DNA of 64,000 bases. Origin: Candidatus Streptomyces philanthi (lineage in GTDB: Bacteria; Actinomycetota; Actinomycetes; Streptomycetales; Streptomycetaceae). The position numbers and the translations under genes are program-made. Numbering within the stretch: the stretch's first letter is position 1; each line of letters begins with the position of its first letter. Location of the stretch: contig CP073042.1 of the NCBI GenBank assembly GCA_018114805.1, forward strand, positions 5,873,501-5,937,500, written 5' to 3'. Positions 49,598 to 58,036 of the stretch are shown here, in pieces. The notes below the pieces were generated by a model that did no database searches, had not been told where the DNA came from, and was given only the letters and a program-made list of their open reading frames with translations.

Positions 49598-49640
49598 AGG
49601 CTAATAGGACTAGACCAAAGCGTCAATAAGTATGGACCAA
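49598..49640 (-). promoter_or_regulatory. chitinase promoter with direct-repeat/DasR-type operator
   Basis: On the minus strand TTGACG (49621-49626) and TAGCCT (49598-49603) are 17 bases apart, a strong -35/-10 pair. Two 16-base direct repeats, TTGGTCCATACTTATT (49625-49640) and TTGGTCTAGTCCTATT (49603-49618), 12 of 16 identical, overlap the -35 and the spacer. This is the arrangement of the 12-bp direct repeats in Streptomyces chitinase promoters, and TGGTCTAG resembles the DasR site core. Confidence 0.75.
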
Positions 49641-49822
49641 TATCAACGCGATGGCGTGGGTCGGGAGTTCCGCGACGGTGGCGATTCGGACGACCATTCA
49701 TGGGTGGTTTCCAGCCAGCTTCCGGGCGGTCTCTGACGCGCCTCCTGTGAGTCAGGCCACAGAATCCGGCCCGCGCGCCCCTGGTCACCCGTGGCAGACT
49801 GGATGCTGTACCAGCGACGTCA

Positions 49823-49949
49823 GCGCACTCCGGGGTCGGTGAAAGTCCGAACCGGCGGTTACAGTCCGCGACCCGTCCGCCGCCAGCGGCCGGTTGACCA
49901 GGTGAAATTCCTGGACCGACGGTTAAAGTCCGGATGGGAGGCAGTGCGC
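49823..49949 (+). ncRNA. FMN riboswitch (RFN element)
   Basis: All conserved RFN blocks are present in order: CTCCGGGGTCGGTGAAAGTC (from 49828), AACCGGCGG, CAGTCCGCGACCCG, GACCAGGTGAAATTCCTGG, ACCGACGGTTAAAGTCCGG and ATGGGAGGCAGTGC. The closing helix is GCGCAC (49823-49828) with GTGCGC (49944-49949). It lies 150 bases before ribD and should shut down the rib operon when FMN is plentiful. Confidence 0.97.
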
Positions 49950-50101
49950 GACGGGCGAGCACAGGTGCGCCGTCGTATCGGCGCTCACCCCCTTTGGAGT
50001 GGGCCGCGTCGTCGCCTCGGCGTATCCGGCGTGTTCCGTCCGTTGTCCTGTCGTTTGACAGCCCCGGAGTCCGTGCCCGAAGAGGGAGGCAGGAGGACCC
50101 G

Positions 50102-51241
50102 GTGGCCATCCACGAGGTGATCGCGAGCGAGACGACGGCCATGCGCCGCGCCATCGCGCTGGCCGCCCGCGGCCTCGGCCACACCAGCCCCAACCCCGCC
50201 GTCGGCTGCGTCATCCTTGACGCGGCCGGGGTGCGGGTGGGCGAGGGCTGGCACCAGCGCGCCGGCGGACCGCACGCCGAGGTGCACGCCCTGCGCGCCG
50301 CCGGCGACCGGGCCCGCGGCGGCACCGCCCTGGTCACCCTCGAACCCTGCGACCACACCGGCCGCACCGGCCCCTGCACCCGCGCCCTGATCGAGGCCGG
50401 CGTCGCTCGCGTTGTCTACGCCGTACCCGACCCCACCCCGCAGGCCGCCGACGGCGCCGCGACCCTGGTCGCGGCCGGTGTCGAAGTGGAAGCCGGCCTG
50501 CTCGGGGGCGAGGCCGCGGCCGGCAACGAGGCCTGGCTGACCGCGATGCGCACCGGGCGCCCGTTCGTGCTGTGGAAGTACGCCGCGACCCTGGACGGGC
50601 GCAGCGCCGCCGCCGACGGCACCAGCCGCTGGATCACCTCGCCGCAGGCCCGCGCCGACGTGCACCGACTGCGCGCCGAGGCCGACGCCGTCGTCGTCGG
50701 ATCCGGCACCGCCCGCGCCGACGACCCCCACCTCGCCGCCCGCCCCACCGACCCCGGGGCCCGGCCGACCCAGCCGCTGCGCGTCGTCGTGGACACCCAC
50801 GCCAGCGCCGTACGCCCCGGCGCCCGCGTCCTGGACGGCGCCGCGCCCACCCTGGTCGCCGTCGGCGAGCACGCCGACGCCCGCCACCTGGACGGGCTGG
50901 CCGACGTGGTGCGGTTGCCGCCGGGCCCGCGCGGGCGCGGCCTGGACGTCCCGGCGCTGCTGGCCGCCCTGCACGCCTGCGGCGTGCGCTCCGTACTCCT
51001 GGAAGGCGGCCCGACGCTGGCCGGCGCCTTCCTCGCCGCCGAGGCGGTCGACAAGGTCGTCGGCTACCTCGCCCCCGCCCTTCTCGGCGCCGGGCCGGCG
51101 GCCCTCGCCGACGCCGGAATCACCACCATCGGGGAAGCGTTGCGTCTAGGCGTGACCGACGTCGCCCGCATCGGCCCCGACCTGCGGATGACGGCCGTGC
51201 CCGAGCGGCCGGCCCGTCCCACCACCACTCAGGAGAGCTGA
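50102..51241 (+). CDS. ribD: riboflavin biosynthesis deaminase/reductase
   Basis: This bifunctional enzyme has 379 residues. The N-terminal CDA-type deaminase has zinc ligands in GGPHAEVHALRAAGD and LEPCDHTGRTGPCT (residues 58-95). The C-terminal reductase has FVLWKYAATLDGRSAAADGT and SVLLEGGPTLAGAFLAAEAV. It converts the pyrimidine formed by GTP cyclohydrolase II through two steps. GTG 50102 has AGGAGG upstream. First gene after the FMN riboswitch; its stop is followed at once by ribE (start 51243), so the genes are coupled. The gene is intact. Confidence 0.95.
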   Translation: MAIHEVIASETTAMRRAIALAARGLGHTSPNPAVGCVILDAAGVRVGEGWHQRAGGPHAEVHALRAAGDRARGGTALVTLEPCDHTGRTGPCTRALIEAGVARVVYAVPDPTPQAADGAATLVAAGVEVEAGLLGGEAAAGNEAWLTAMRTGRPFVLWKYAATLDGRSAAADGTSRWITSPQARADVHRLRAEADAVVVGSGTARADDPHLAARPTDPGARPTQPLRVVVDTHASAVRPGARVLDGAAPTLVAVGEHADARHLDGLADVVRLPPGPRGRGLDVPALLAALHACGVRSVLLEGGPTLAGAFLAAEAVDKVVGYLAPALLGAGPAALADAGITTIGEALRLGVTDVARIGPDLRMTAVPERPARPTTTQES

Positions 51242-51242
51242 C

Positions 51243-51965
51243 GTGTTCACCGGAATCGTTGAAGAACTGGGTGAGATCGCCGCCATCGAGGAGCTGGGCG
51301 AAGCTCCCTTCGGCCCCGGCGACGCCCCCGCCGACTTCGCCCGGCTGCGCATCCGCGGACCGTGGGTCACCGCGGATGCGAAGCACGGCGACTCGATCGC
51401 CGTCAACGGGGTGTGCCTGACCGTCGTGGAGGCGGCCGACGGCGAGTTCACCGCCGACGTGATGGCCGAGACGCTGCGCCGCTCCAGCCTCGGCGCCCTC
51501 GCGCCCGGCTCCCCGGTCAACCTGGAGCGCCCGATGGCGCTCGGCGGCCGGCTGGGCGGGCACCTGGTCCAGGGCCACGTGGACGGCACCGGCTTGATCA
51601 CCGAGCGGGTGCCGGGCGAGCGCTGGGAGGTCGTCACCATCTCGCTGTCGCCCGAGCTGACCCGGTACGTGGTCGACAAGGGCTCCGTCACTGTCGACGG
51701 CATCAGCCTGACCGTCGTGGAGGCCGGCGCCGACCACTTCACCGTCAGCCTCATCCCCACCACGCTCGACCTCACCACGCTCGGCCGCAAGCAGGTCGGC
51801 GACCCGGTCAACCTGGAGGTCGACGTGCTGGCCAAGTACGTCGAGCGCCTGCTCGCGCACGGCACCGTGCCCGGCGCCGGCCTGCCCGTACCCGGCCCGC
51901 AGGACCCCGCCGCTACCGGCCCCGCGCGGGGCGCGACGGACGCCCGTGAGGGGGTCCCGCGGTGA
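51243..51965 (+). CDS. ribE: riboflavin synthase alpha subunit
   Basis: This enzyme dismutates two molecules of 6,7-dimethyl-8-ribityllumazine into riboflavin. The 240-residue protein has the invariant start MFTGIVEELG and two lumazine-binding barrels, each with the NGVCLTVV / DGISLTVV type motif (near residues 55 and 155), then a Pro/Ala-rich streptomycete tail. GTG 51243 follows the ribD stop directly. Its stop overlaps the next gene (GTGA at 51962-51965). Intact. Confidence 0.95.
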   Translation: MFTGIVEELGEIAAIEELGEAPFGPGDAPADFARLRIRGPWVTADAKHGDSIAVNGVCLTVVEAADGEFTADVMAETLRRSSLGALAPGSPVNLERPMALGGRLGGHLVQGHVDGTGLITERVPGERWEVVTISLSPELTRYVVDKGSVTVDGISLTVVEAGADHFTVSLIPTTLDLTTLGRKQVGDPVNLEVDVLAKYVERLLAHGTVPGAGLPVPGPQDPAATGPARGATDAREGVPR

Positions 51966-52553
51966 GCCTGTGGCAGAGCGTGGGGGGACGGCCTGCGCGA
52001 CGAGGCGTTCACCGTCCTCGGTCAGCACGTCATCTGGTCCGACATGATCGGCAACCTCTTCGGACTCGGCGCCCTGGCCCTGGGCTGGCGGCGCTCTGTG
52101 TGGACCTGGCCCGTGCAGTTCGTGGCCGGCGCCGTGCTGGTCACCGCCTACGCCTCCGCCCAGCTCAGCGGCGGCCTCGGCAAGCAGCTCCTGGTCATAG
52201 CCGTGGCCGCCTGGGGCTGGCGGCAGTGGCACACCGGCCGCCACGACCGCGGCGGCCAGATAGCCGTGCGCTTCGCGAGCTGGCGGGAGCGGGCCGTGCT
52301 CGTCGGCGCGACCGCCGCTGGCACGCTCGCCGTCGGCGGGCTGTTCACCGCCGTGCCCGAGCTGTCCTGGAACCCGTGGCCCGACGCGTACATCTTCGTC
52401 GGCACCCTCGCGGCGATGGTCGCCCAGGCCCGCGGCCTGGCCTTCTCCGGCCTGGTCTACGTGATCTACCTCGCGCTCGCCCTGTGGGGTGCCCGCGACT
52501 GGTGGCTGCGCTCCCGCACGGGCGCGCCCGCCCTGGAAGGAGCGCCCGCATGA
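51962..52553 (+). pseudogene. PnuC/RibM-type riboflavin transporter, single-G frameshift
   Basis: GTG 51962 overlaps the ribE stop and begins VSLWQSV. A run of six G at 51982-51987 then puts the rest out of frame; with five G the protein reads VGDGLRDEAFTVLGQHVIWS, then MIGNLFGLGALALGWRRSVW and membrane helices (VAGAVLVTAYASAQLSGGLG, AYIFVGTLAAMVAQARGLAF) to the stop at 52553, which overlaps ribBA as ATGA. PnuC-like proteins inside FMN-riboswitch operons are riboflavin importers (RibM). A downstream start at ATG 52044 would still give 169 residues but lack the N-terminus. It is the only broken gene of this operon. Confidence 0.8.
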
Positions 52554-53857
52554 CCACCTCACTCAACTGGCCCGGCCCGGCCCCCACCCACCTCGCCGGC
52601 CTGCCCGACGGTGACCTGACGCTGGACCCTGTGGAGCGTGCCATCAGCGAGATCGCCGCCGGCCGCCCCGTGGTCGTCGTCGACGACGAGAACCGGGAGA
52701 ACGAGGGCGACCTCGTCATCGCCGCCGAGAAGGCCACCCCCGAACTGGTGGCGTTCATGATGAGCGAGTGCCGCGGGCTGATCTGCGTACCGCTGGAGGC
52801 CACCGACATCGACCGGCTCGACCTGCCGCAGATGGTCGAGCAGAACACCGAGGCGATGCGCACCGCCTTCACCGTCTCCGTGGACGCTGGCCCCGAGCAC
52901 GGCGTCAGCACCGGCATCTCCGCCGCCGACCGGGCCGCCACCATCCGCCTGCTGGCCAACCCGCACAGCGCCCCGGTCGACTTCGTCCGCCCCGGCCACG
53001 TCTTCCCGCTGCGCGCCCGCCCCGGCGGCGTGCTCACCCGCGACGGGCACACCGAGGCCGGCGTGGACCTGGCCCGGCTCGCCGGACTGCGCCCCGCCGC
53101 CGCCATCGTGGAGATCGCCGGCGAGGACGGCGCCATGCTGCGCCTGCCCGAGCTGGTGCCCTTCGCCCGCAAGAACGGCCTGGCGATCATCTCCATCGAG
53201 GACCTCATCGCCTACCGCGCTGCGGCCGAGCCCACCGTGCGCCGCGAGGCCCAGACCCGGCTGCCGACCGCGTTCGGCAACTTCCGGGCCTACGGCTACC
53301 GCTCCGCGGTGGACGGCATCGAGCACATCGCCCTGGTCCAGGGCGACCTCGGCGACGGCGACGACGTGCTGGTCCGGGTCCACTCCGAGTGCCTGACCGG
53401 CGACATCTTCGGCTCCCAGCGCTGCGACTGCGGCCCCCAGCTCCAGGCGTCCCTGGAGCGCGTCACCGCCGAGGGCCGCGGCGTCGTGCTCTACCTGCGC
53501 GGCCACGAGGGCCGGGGCATCGGACTGCTGTCCAAGCTGCGCGCGTACGAGCTGCAGGAGCGCGGCCGGGACACCCTGGACGCCAACCTGGAGCTGGGCC
53601 TGCCCGCCGACGCGCGGGACTACGCCGCCGGCGCCCAGATCCTCATCGACCTCGGGGTGCGCTCCGTGCGGCTGCTGACCAACAACCCGCACAAGGCGGC
53701 GGCCCTGGCCGAGCACGGCCTGCACGTCACCGGGCGCGAGCCGATGCCGGTCCAGGCCGGCGAGCACAATCTGCGGTACCTGCGCACCAAGCGCGACCGG
53801 ATGGGGCACGAGCTGCCCTGGCTCGACGGGGAGCCGGCCACCACCTGCGACCAGTGA
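52550..53857 (+). CDS. ribBA: 3,4-DHBP synthase / GTP cyclohydrolase II
   Basis: This bifunctional enzyme supplies both precursors of riboflavin. The 435-residue protein has the DHBP synthase domain at residues 20-225 (VVVDDENRENEGDLVIAAEK, RDGHTEAGVDLARLAGL) and the GTP cyclohydrolase II domain from about 230 (zinc site HSECLTGDIFGSQRCDCGPQ; active-site LRGHEGRGIGLLSKL; LLTNNPHKAAALAEHGL). ATG 52550 overlaps the transporter stop and matches the streptomycete N-terminus. Intact. Confidence 0.96.
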   Translation: MTTSLNWPGPAPTHLAGLPDGDLTLDPVERAISEIAAGRPVVVVDDENRENEGDLVIAAEKATPELVAFMMSECRGLICVPLEATDIDRLDLPQMVEQNTEAMRTAFTVSVDAGPEHGVSTGISAADRAATIRLLANPHSAPVDFVRPGHVFPLRARPGGVLTRDGHTEAGVDLARLAGLRPAAAIVEIAGEDGAMLRLPELVPFARKNGLAIISIEDLIAYRAAAEPTVRREAQTRLPTAFGNFRAYGYRSAVDGIEHIALVQGDLGDGDDVLVRVHSECLTGDIFGSQRCDCGPQLQASLERVTAEGRGVVLYLRGHEGRGIGLLSKLRAYELQERGRDTLDANLELGLPADARDYAAGAQILIDLGVRSVRLLTNNPHKAAALAEHGLHVTGREPMPVQAGEHNLRYLRTKRDRMGHELPWLDGEPATTCDQ

Positions 53858-53967
53858 GCCGCCCGGCCCGCGCCGCGCCCAGGCGTCCGGGCCGCCCCGG
53901 CAACCCGTCAGGGCCGCCGGGCGCACGTCCATCAGCACGTCGACCAGCACAGCGCACGAGGAGAGAC

Positions 53968-54453
53968 ATGAGCGGCCAAGGCGCCCCCGAACTGTCCGTG
54001 AAGAACTGCGGTGACCTGCGGGTCGCCGTCGTCGCCGCACAGTGGCACGAGCAGGTGATGGACGGCCTGGTGGACGGCGCGCTGCGCGCGCTGACCGAGC
54101 TGGGCATCGACGAGCCGACCCTGCTGCGGGTGCCGGGTAGCTTCGAACTCCCGGTGGTCGCCAAGGGGCTCGCCGGCCTGGGCTACGACGCCATCGTGGC
54201 GCTCGGCGTCGTCATCAGGGGCGGCACCCCGCACTTCGAGTACGTCTGCCAGGGCGTCACCCAGGGCCTGACCCAGGTCAGCGTCGACACCGGGGTCCCC
54301 ATCGGCTTCGGCGTGCTGACCTGCGACGACGAACAGCAGGCACTCGACCGGGCCGGACTTGAGGGCTCCAAGGAGGACAAGGGGCACGAGGCGGTCACCG
54401 CCGCCGTCGCCACCGCGACCACCCTGCGCTCCGTCTCCGAGCCCTGGCGCTGA
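53968..54453 (+). CDS. ribH: 6,7-dimethyl-8-ribityllumazine synthase
   Basis: This enzyme joins the ribityl pyrimidine and DHBP; it forms a large icosahedral or pentameric shell. The 161-residue protein begins MSGQGAPELSVKNCGDLRVA. It has VPGSFELPVVAKGLA, the phosphate/substrate loop ALGVVIRGGTPHFEYVCQG with catalytic His in TPHFE, and GFGVLTCDDEQQALDRAG. ATG 53968 has GAGGAGAG upstream. Last gene of the riboswitch operon. Intact. Confidence 0.96.
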   Translation: MSGQGAPELSVKNCGDLRVAVVAAQWHEQVMDGLVDGALRALTELGIDEPTLLRVPGSFELPVVAKGLAGLGYDAIVALGVVIRGGTPHFEYVCQGVTQGLTQVSVDTGVPIGFGVLTCDDEQQALDRAGLEGSKEDKGHEAVTAAVATATTLRSVSEPWR

Positions 54454-54488
54454 GCCCGCGCCTGGCACCCCGTAAGCTAGGCCGCACT

Positions 54489-54761
54489 ATGACGAACAAG
54501 ACATTCGAGGAGCTGTTCACCGAGCTCCAGCACAAGGCCGCCACCGGCGACCCCAGCACGTCGCGCACCGCCGAACTCGTGGGCAAGGGCGTGCATGCCA
54601 TCGGCAAGAAGGTCGTCGAGGAGGCCGCCGAGGTGTGGATGGCCGCCGAGTACGAGGGCGCCGACGCCACAGCCGAGGAGATCTCGCAGCTCCTGTACCA
54701 CGTTCAGGTGATGATGGTCGCTCGCGGCATCTCCCTGGACGACGTATACGCTCATCTGTGA
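54489..54761 (+). CDS. hisE: phosphoribosyl-ATP pyrophosphatase
   Basis: This enzyme carries out the second step of histidine synthesis, hydrolysing PR-ATP to PR-AMP. The 90-residue single-domain form of actinobacteria, an all-alpha MazG-like fold, has the metal-binding helices GKKVVEEAAEVWMAAEYEG and ATAEEISQLLYHVQVMMVA. ATG 54489 follows ribH by 35 bases. hisG lies downstream, as in other streptomycetes where hisEG are apart from the main his operon. Intact. Confidence 0.95.
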   Translation: MTNKTFEELFTELQHKAATGDPSTSRTAELVGKGVHAIGKKVVEEAAEVWMAAEYEGADATAEEISQLLYHVQVMMVARGISLDDVYAHL

Positions 54762-54917
54762 CGCGGCGTCGCGTGGCGGACCCCACGACGGCGTCCGCCG
54801 CGCGGCATCGCCCGGACCTCCCGGGCGGCCCGCGACCTCCCGCCCCGCCCGTGCGAGACCCGCACGCACGGCACGTATCCGCGAAGCCCTCCCTCCCGCG
54901 TAAAGGAAGCTGACCTC

Positions 54918-55766
54918 ATGCTGCGCATCGCCGTCCCCAACAAGGGTTCACTGTCCGAGCCTGCGTCGGCGATGCTCCATGAGGCCGGCTACCGGCAGCG
55001 CAAGGACCGGCGGGAACTGGTCCTGGTCGACAGCGCCAACGAGGTCGAGTTCTTCTTCCTGCGCCCGCGCGACATCGCCGTCTACGTCGGCTCCGGCCGC
55101 CTCGACATCGGCATCACCGGCCGCGACCTGCTGCTCGACTTGGGCTCGCAGGCCGAGGAGATCATGCAGCTTGGCTTCGCCGGCTCCACCTTCCGCTACG
55201 CGACCCGCCCCGGCACGGCCCAGAGCGTGCACGACTTCGGCGGCATGACCGTCGCCACCTCCTTCTCCGGCCTGGTCACCAAGCACCTCGCCGACAACGG
55301 CGTGGACGCCGCCGTCGTGCACCTGGACGGCGCCGTCGAGACGGCCATCCAGCTCGGCGTCGCGGAGATCATCGCCGACGTGGTGGAGACCGGGACCACG
55401 CTGCGCAACGCCGGCCTGGAGATCATCGGCGAGCCCATCCTGGAGTCCGAGGCGGTCGTCATCCGGCGCGCCGGGGAGTCCGTCGACGACCCCAAGGTGC
55501 AGCAGTTCCTCCGGCGCATGCAGGGCGTCCTGGTCGCCCGCCGGTACGTGATGATGGACTACGACATCCGCGTGGAGCACGTGGAGCGCGCCGTGGCCCT
55601 CACCCCCGGCCTGGAGTCGCCCACCGTCTCCCCGCTGCACCACGAGGGCTGGGTCGCGGTCCGCTCGATGGTCCCCTCCGACCAGGCCCAGCGCATCATG
55701 GACGAGCTGTACGACCTGGGCGCCCGCGCGATCCTCACTACCGGCATCCACGCCTGCCGGCTGTGA
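54918..55766 (+). CDS. hisG: ATP phosphoribosyltransferase, long form
   Basis: This is the first and feedback-regulated step of histidine synthesis, coupling ATP and PRPP. The 282-residue protein is the long hexameric type: a two-lobed catalytic domain (MLRIAVPNKGSLSEPASAML; DIGITGRDLLLDLG; PRPP-binding region EIIADVVETGTTLRNAGLEI near residue 155) and a C-terminal ferredoxin-like ACT-type histidine-binding domain from about 205. AAGGAAG lies upstream of ATG 54918. Intact. Confidence 0.96.
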   Translation: MLRIAVPNKGSLSEPASAMLHEAGYRQRKDRRELVLVDSANEVEFFFLRPRDIAVYVGSGRLDIGITGRDLLLDLGSQAEEIMQLGFAGSTFRYATRPGTAQSVHDFGGMTVATSFSGLVTKHLADNGVDAAVVHLDGAVETAIQLGVAEIIADVVETGTTLRNAGLEIIGEPILESEAVVIRRAGESVDDPKVQQFLRRMQGVLVARRYVMMDYDIRVEHVERAVALTPGLESPTVSPLHHEGWVAVRSMVPSDQAQRIMDELYDLGARAILTTGIHACRL

Positions 55767-55914
55767 CGTCGCGGCCCCGCCGCGGGCACGGCTCGGCGGC
55801 GGTGACCGACCGGGCCCGGCCGGTGACCGACCGCGAGGCGGCGCGGCCGACACCCCGCCGCCCCCGGTCGCCGCACCCGCGGTGACTACCCCGCACATCT
55901 GCGAGGCCAGCCGA

Positions 55915-56370
55915 GTGTCCGCCCCCGCACCCCTGCCCGAGCTGCCGATCACCTTCCGGCCGACCCGCACCCGGGTCGTGTTGCTGGCGGTCGGCCTCCT
56001 GCTGTTCATCTCGCTGCTGGTCATCGCGCTGGCCCTGCCCAACCTGAGCCCGGGGGAGCGGATCAGCTTCATCTTCACCGGCCTGCTCTTCTGCGGCGTG
56101 CTCGCGCTGCTCGCCCGGCCCAAGGTCGTCGCCGCGCCGGACGGGGTCAGCGTCACCAACCTGACCACGCGCCGGCACCTGGAGTGGCCCGAGATCCTGC
56201 GGGTCAACCTGCGACCGGGTGATCCCTGGGTCTTCCTCGACCTCGCCGACGGCACCAGCATGCCCGCGCTCGGCATCCAGCCCGGCATCGCGAAGGCGCA
56301 GGCGATCGAGGACGCGCGCACGCTGCGGGCCCTGAGCGAGGCGTACGGAACGGGCGACCACACCCGCTGA
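55915..56370 (+). CDS. PH-like domain membrane protein
   Basis: This protein of about 151 residues has two membrane helices (VVLLAVGLLLFISLLVIALA near residue 22 and ISFIFTGLLFCGVLALLARP near 52) and then a bacterial PH-like domain (VVAAPDGVSVTNLTTRRHLE, WPEILRVNLRPGDPWVFLDL). It sits after hisG as in other streptomycetes. The start is uncertain: GTG 55915 or GTG 55882, neither with a good ribosome site. The function is unknown; the fold suggests membrane or peptide binding. Confidence 0.8.
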   Translation: MSAPAPLPELPITFRPTRTRVVLLAVGLLLFISLLVIALALPNLSPGERISFIFTGLLFCGVLALLARPKVVAAPDGVSVTNLTTRRHLEWPEILRVNLRPGDPWVFLDLADGTSMPALGIQPGIAKAQAIEDARTLRALSEAYGTGDHTR

Positions 56371-56566
56371 CGGCCCTGCCCGAGGCGCTCACTCCTTGAT
56401 TACCCTTGGTGCCCAAGGCGCGCCCGCGCCCCGCCCTTTCGGTGGCTGAACGCGCCGCGCGCGTGCCGAAGCGGCTCCTGCGATCCGAGGAGTGAATTCC
56501 TCCAGCGATGGACGGTTCGTCCTGTAGTACCCGCGCCGCCTCTCCACGTCCCCGGGAGGCGGCGGC

Positions 56567-58036
56567 ATGAGTCCCACCGTTTCCCTGTCGCTGCTCGCCG
56601 CGGCGTTCTTCCTCACCCTCGCCAACGGCTTCTTCGTCGCCGCCGAATTCGGCCTGGTCACGGTGGAGTGGGCGGAGGCGGAACGGGCCGCGGCCGACGG
56701 CGACCGTCGGGCCCGCACCGTGGTCGAGGCCCTGCGGGGACTCTCCTTCCAGCTCTCCGGTACCCAACTGGGCATCACCATAACCTCGTTGGTCCTCGGC
56801 ATGCTCGCCGAACCCGCCCTCGGACACCTGCTCACCGGCCCGCTCACCGCCACCTGGGCTCCCGCCGGCGCCGTGCCGGGGCTGGCCGTGGCCGTGGGCA
56901 TGCTGGTGGCGTCAGCCGTGCAGATGGTCATCGGTGAGCTGGTGCCCAAGAACTGGGCCGTCTCCCGGCCGCTCCAGGTGGACCGCTTCGTGGCGGGCCT
57001 GCAGCACGCCTTCGCCCGCTTCTTCCGACCGCTGATCTCGCTGCTGAACACGGTGGCCAACCGCCTGGTACGGGCCTTTGGCGTGGAGCCCACCGAGGAG
57101 CTGGCCTCGGCCCGCACCCCTGGCGAACTGGTCTCGCTCGCCCGGCACTCGGCCCGGGCCGGCGCCATCGAGCAGGACACCGTCGACCTGTTCGTGCGCA
57201 CGCTCTCGCTGGCCGGGCTGACTGCGCAACACGTCATTACGCCCCGGGTACGGGTCAGCGCCCTCCAGGCCACGGCCACCGCCCAGGACGTCCTGAACCT
57301 CACCCGCGCCACCGGCCTGTCCCGCTTCCCCGTCTACCGCGACCGCCTCGACGAGGTGGTCGGCATGGTCCACCTCAAGGACGCGCTCGCCATACCCGCG
57401 GCCCACCGGCTGCACACCCCGGTCGACGCGATCGCCCAGGTGCCGCTGCTGGTGCCGATGACGCTGCCGGTGCAGCCGCTGCTGAGGCAGTTGCGCGACC
57501 AGCCCATCGCCGTGGTCGTGGACGAGTACGGCGGGACGGCTGGCGTCATCACGCTGGAGGACATCCTGGAGGAGCTGGTCGGCGAGGTGCGCGACGAGCA
57601 CGACACGGCCGACCAGCCGGAACTCGTCCAGGTGGCCGGGGACGATGGCTACCTGGTGTGGGAGGCCGGCGGGGGCTGCCGCCTGGACACGCTGGCGCGG
57701 ATCGGCCTGGTCGTCCCGGAGGGACCGTACGAGACGGCCGCCGGTCTGGTGGCCGGGCTGCTCGCATCCCGGTGCCCGGTGACGTCGCCGAGCTTCCCGG
57801 CGGCTGGCGGCTCGCGGTCCGCCAGGTCGGCCACCACCGGGCCGAGCGGGTCCGCGTCGTACGGACCCCGGCCAGGCGGCGGCCGTACGGGGCGGCACGC
57901 CGGGCCCGCAGGCCGAGCTGAGCCCCGCGCCGTGCGCGGCCGGGCGGCCCGCCGCCGACCGGCCGTCGCAGGCGCGTCGACGCGGGAGCGGGCCGCCGGG
58001 GTCCGTACGCCGGTGGGCGGGGGAGCGGGCCGATGA
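56567..58036 (+). CDS. CNNM/hemolysin-C family protein (DUF21 + CBS pair), C-terminal frameshift
   Basis: ATG 56567 starts MSPTVSLSLLAAAFFLTLAN. A DUF21 membrane domain (FFVAAEFGLVTVEWAEAERA, GTQLGITITSLVLGMLAEP, ELVPKNWAVSRPLQVDRF) is followed by two CBS domains (VITPRVRVSALQATATAQDV; PIAVVVDEYGGTAGVITLED) and a CorC/HlyC domain. From about 57770 the expected residues (VPGDVAELPGGWRLAVRQVG) are in another frame, so the last part of CorC/HlyC is out of frame. The open frame ends at 58036, overlapping the next gene as ATGA, which suggests a native stop there; the alternative frame stops at 57921. Such proteins are linked to Mg/Co homeostasis. Partial function is possible. Confidence 0.78.
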   Translation: MSPTVSLSLLAAAFFLTLANGFFVAAEFGLVTVEWAEAERAAADGDRRARTVVEALRGLSFQLSGTQLGITITSLVLGMLAEPALGHLLTGPLTATWAPAGAVPGLAVAVGMLVASAVQMVIGELVPKNWAVSRPLQVDRFVAGLQHAFARFFRPLISLLNTVANRLVRAFGVEPTEELASARTPGELVSLARHSARAGAIEQDTVDLFVRTLSLAGLTAQHVITPRVRVSALQATATAQDVLNLTRATGLSRFPVYRDRLDEVVGMVHLKDALAIPAAHRLHTPVDAIAQVPLLVPMTLPVQPLLRQLRDQPIAVVVDEYGGTAGVITLEDILEELVGEVRDEHDTADQPELVQVAGDDGYLVWEAGGGCRLDTLARIGLVVPEGPYETAAGLVAGLLASRCPVTSPSFPAAGGSRSARSATTGPSGSASYGPRPGGGRTGRHAGPAGRAEPRAVRGRAARRRPAVAGASTRERAAGVRTPVGGGAGR

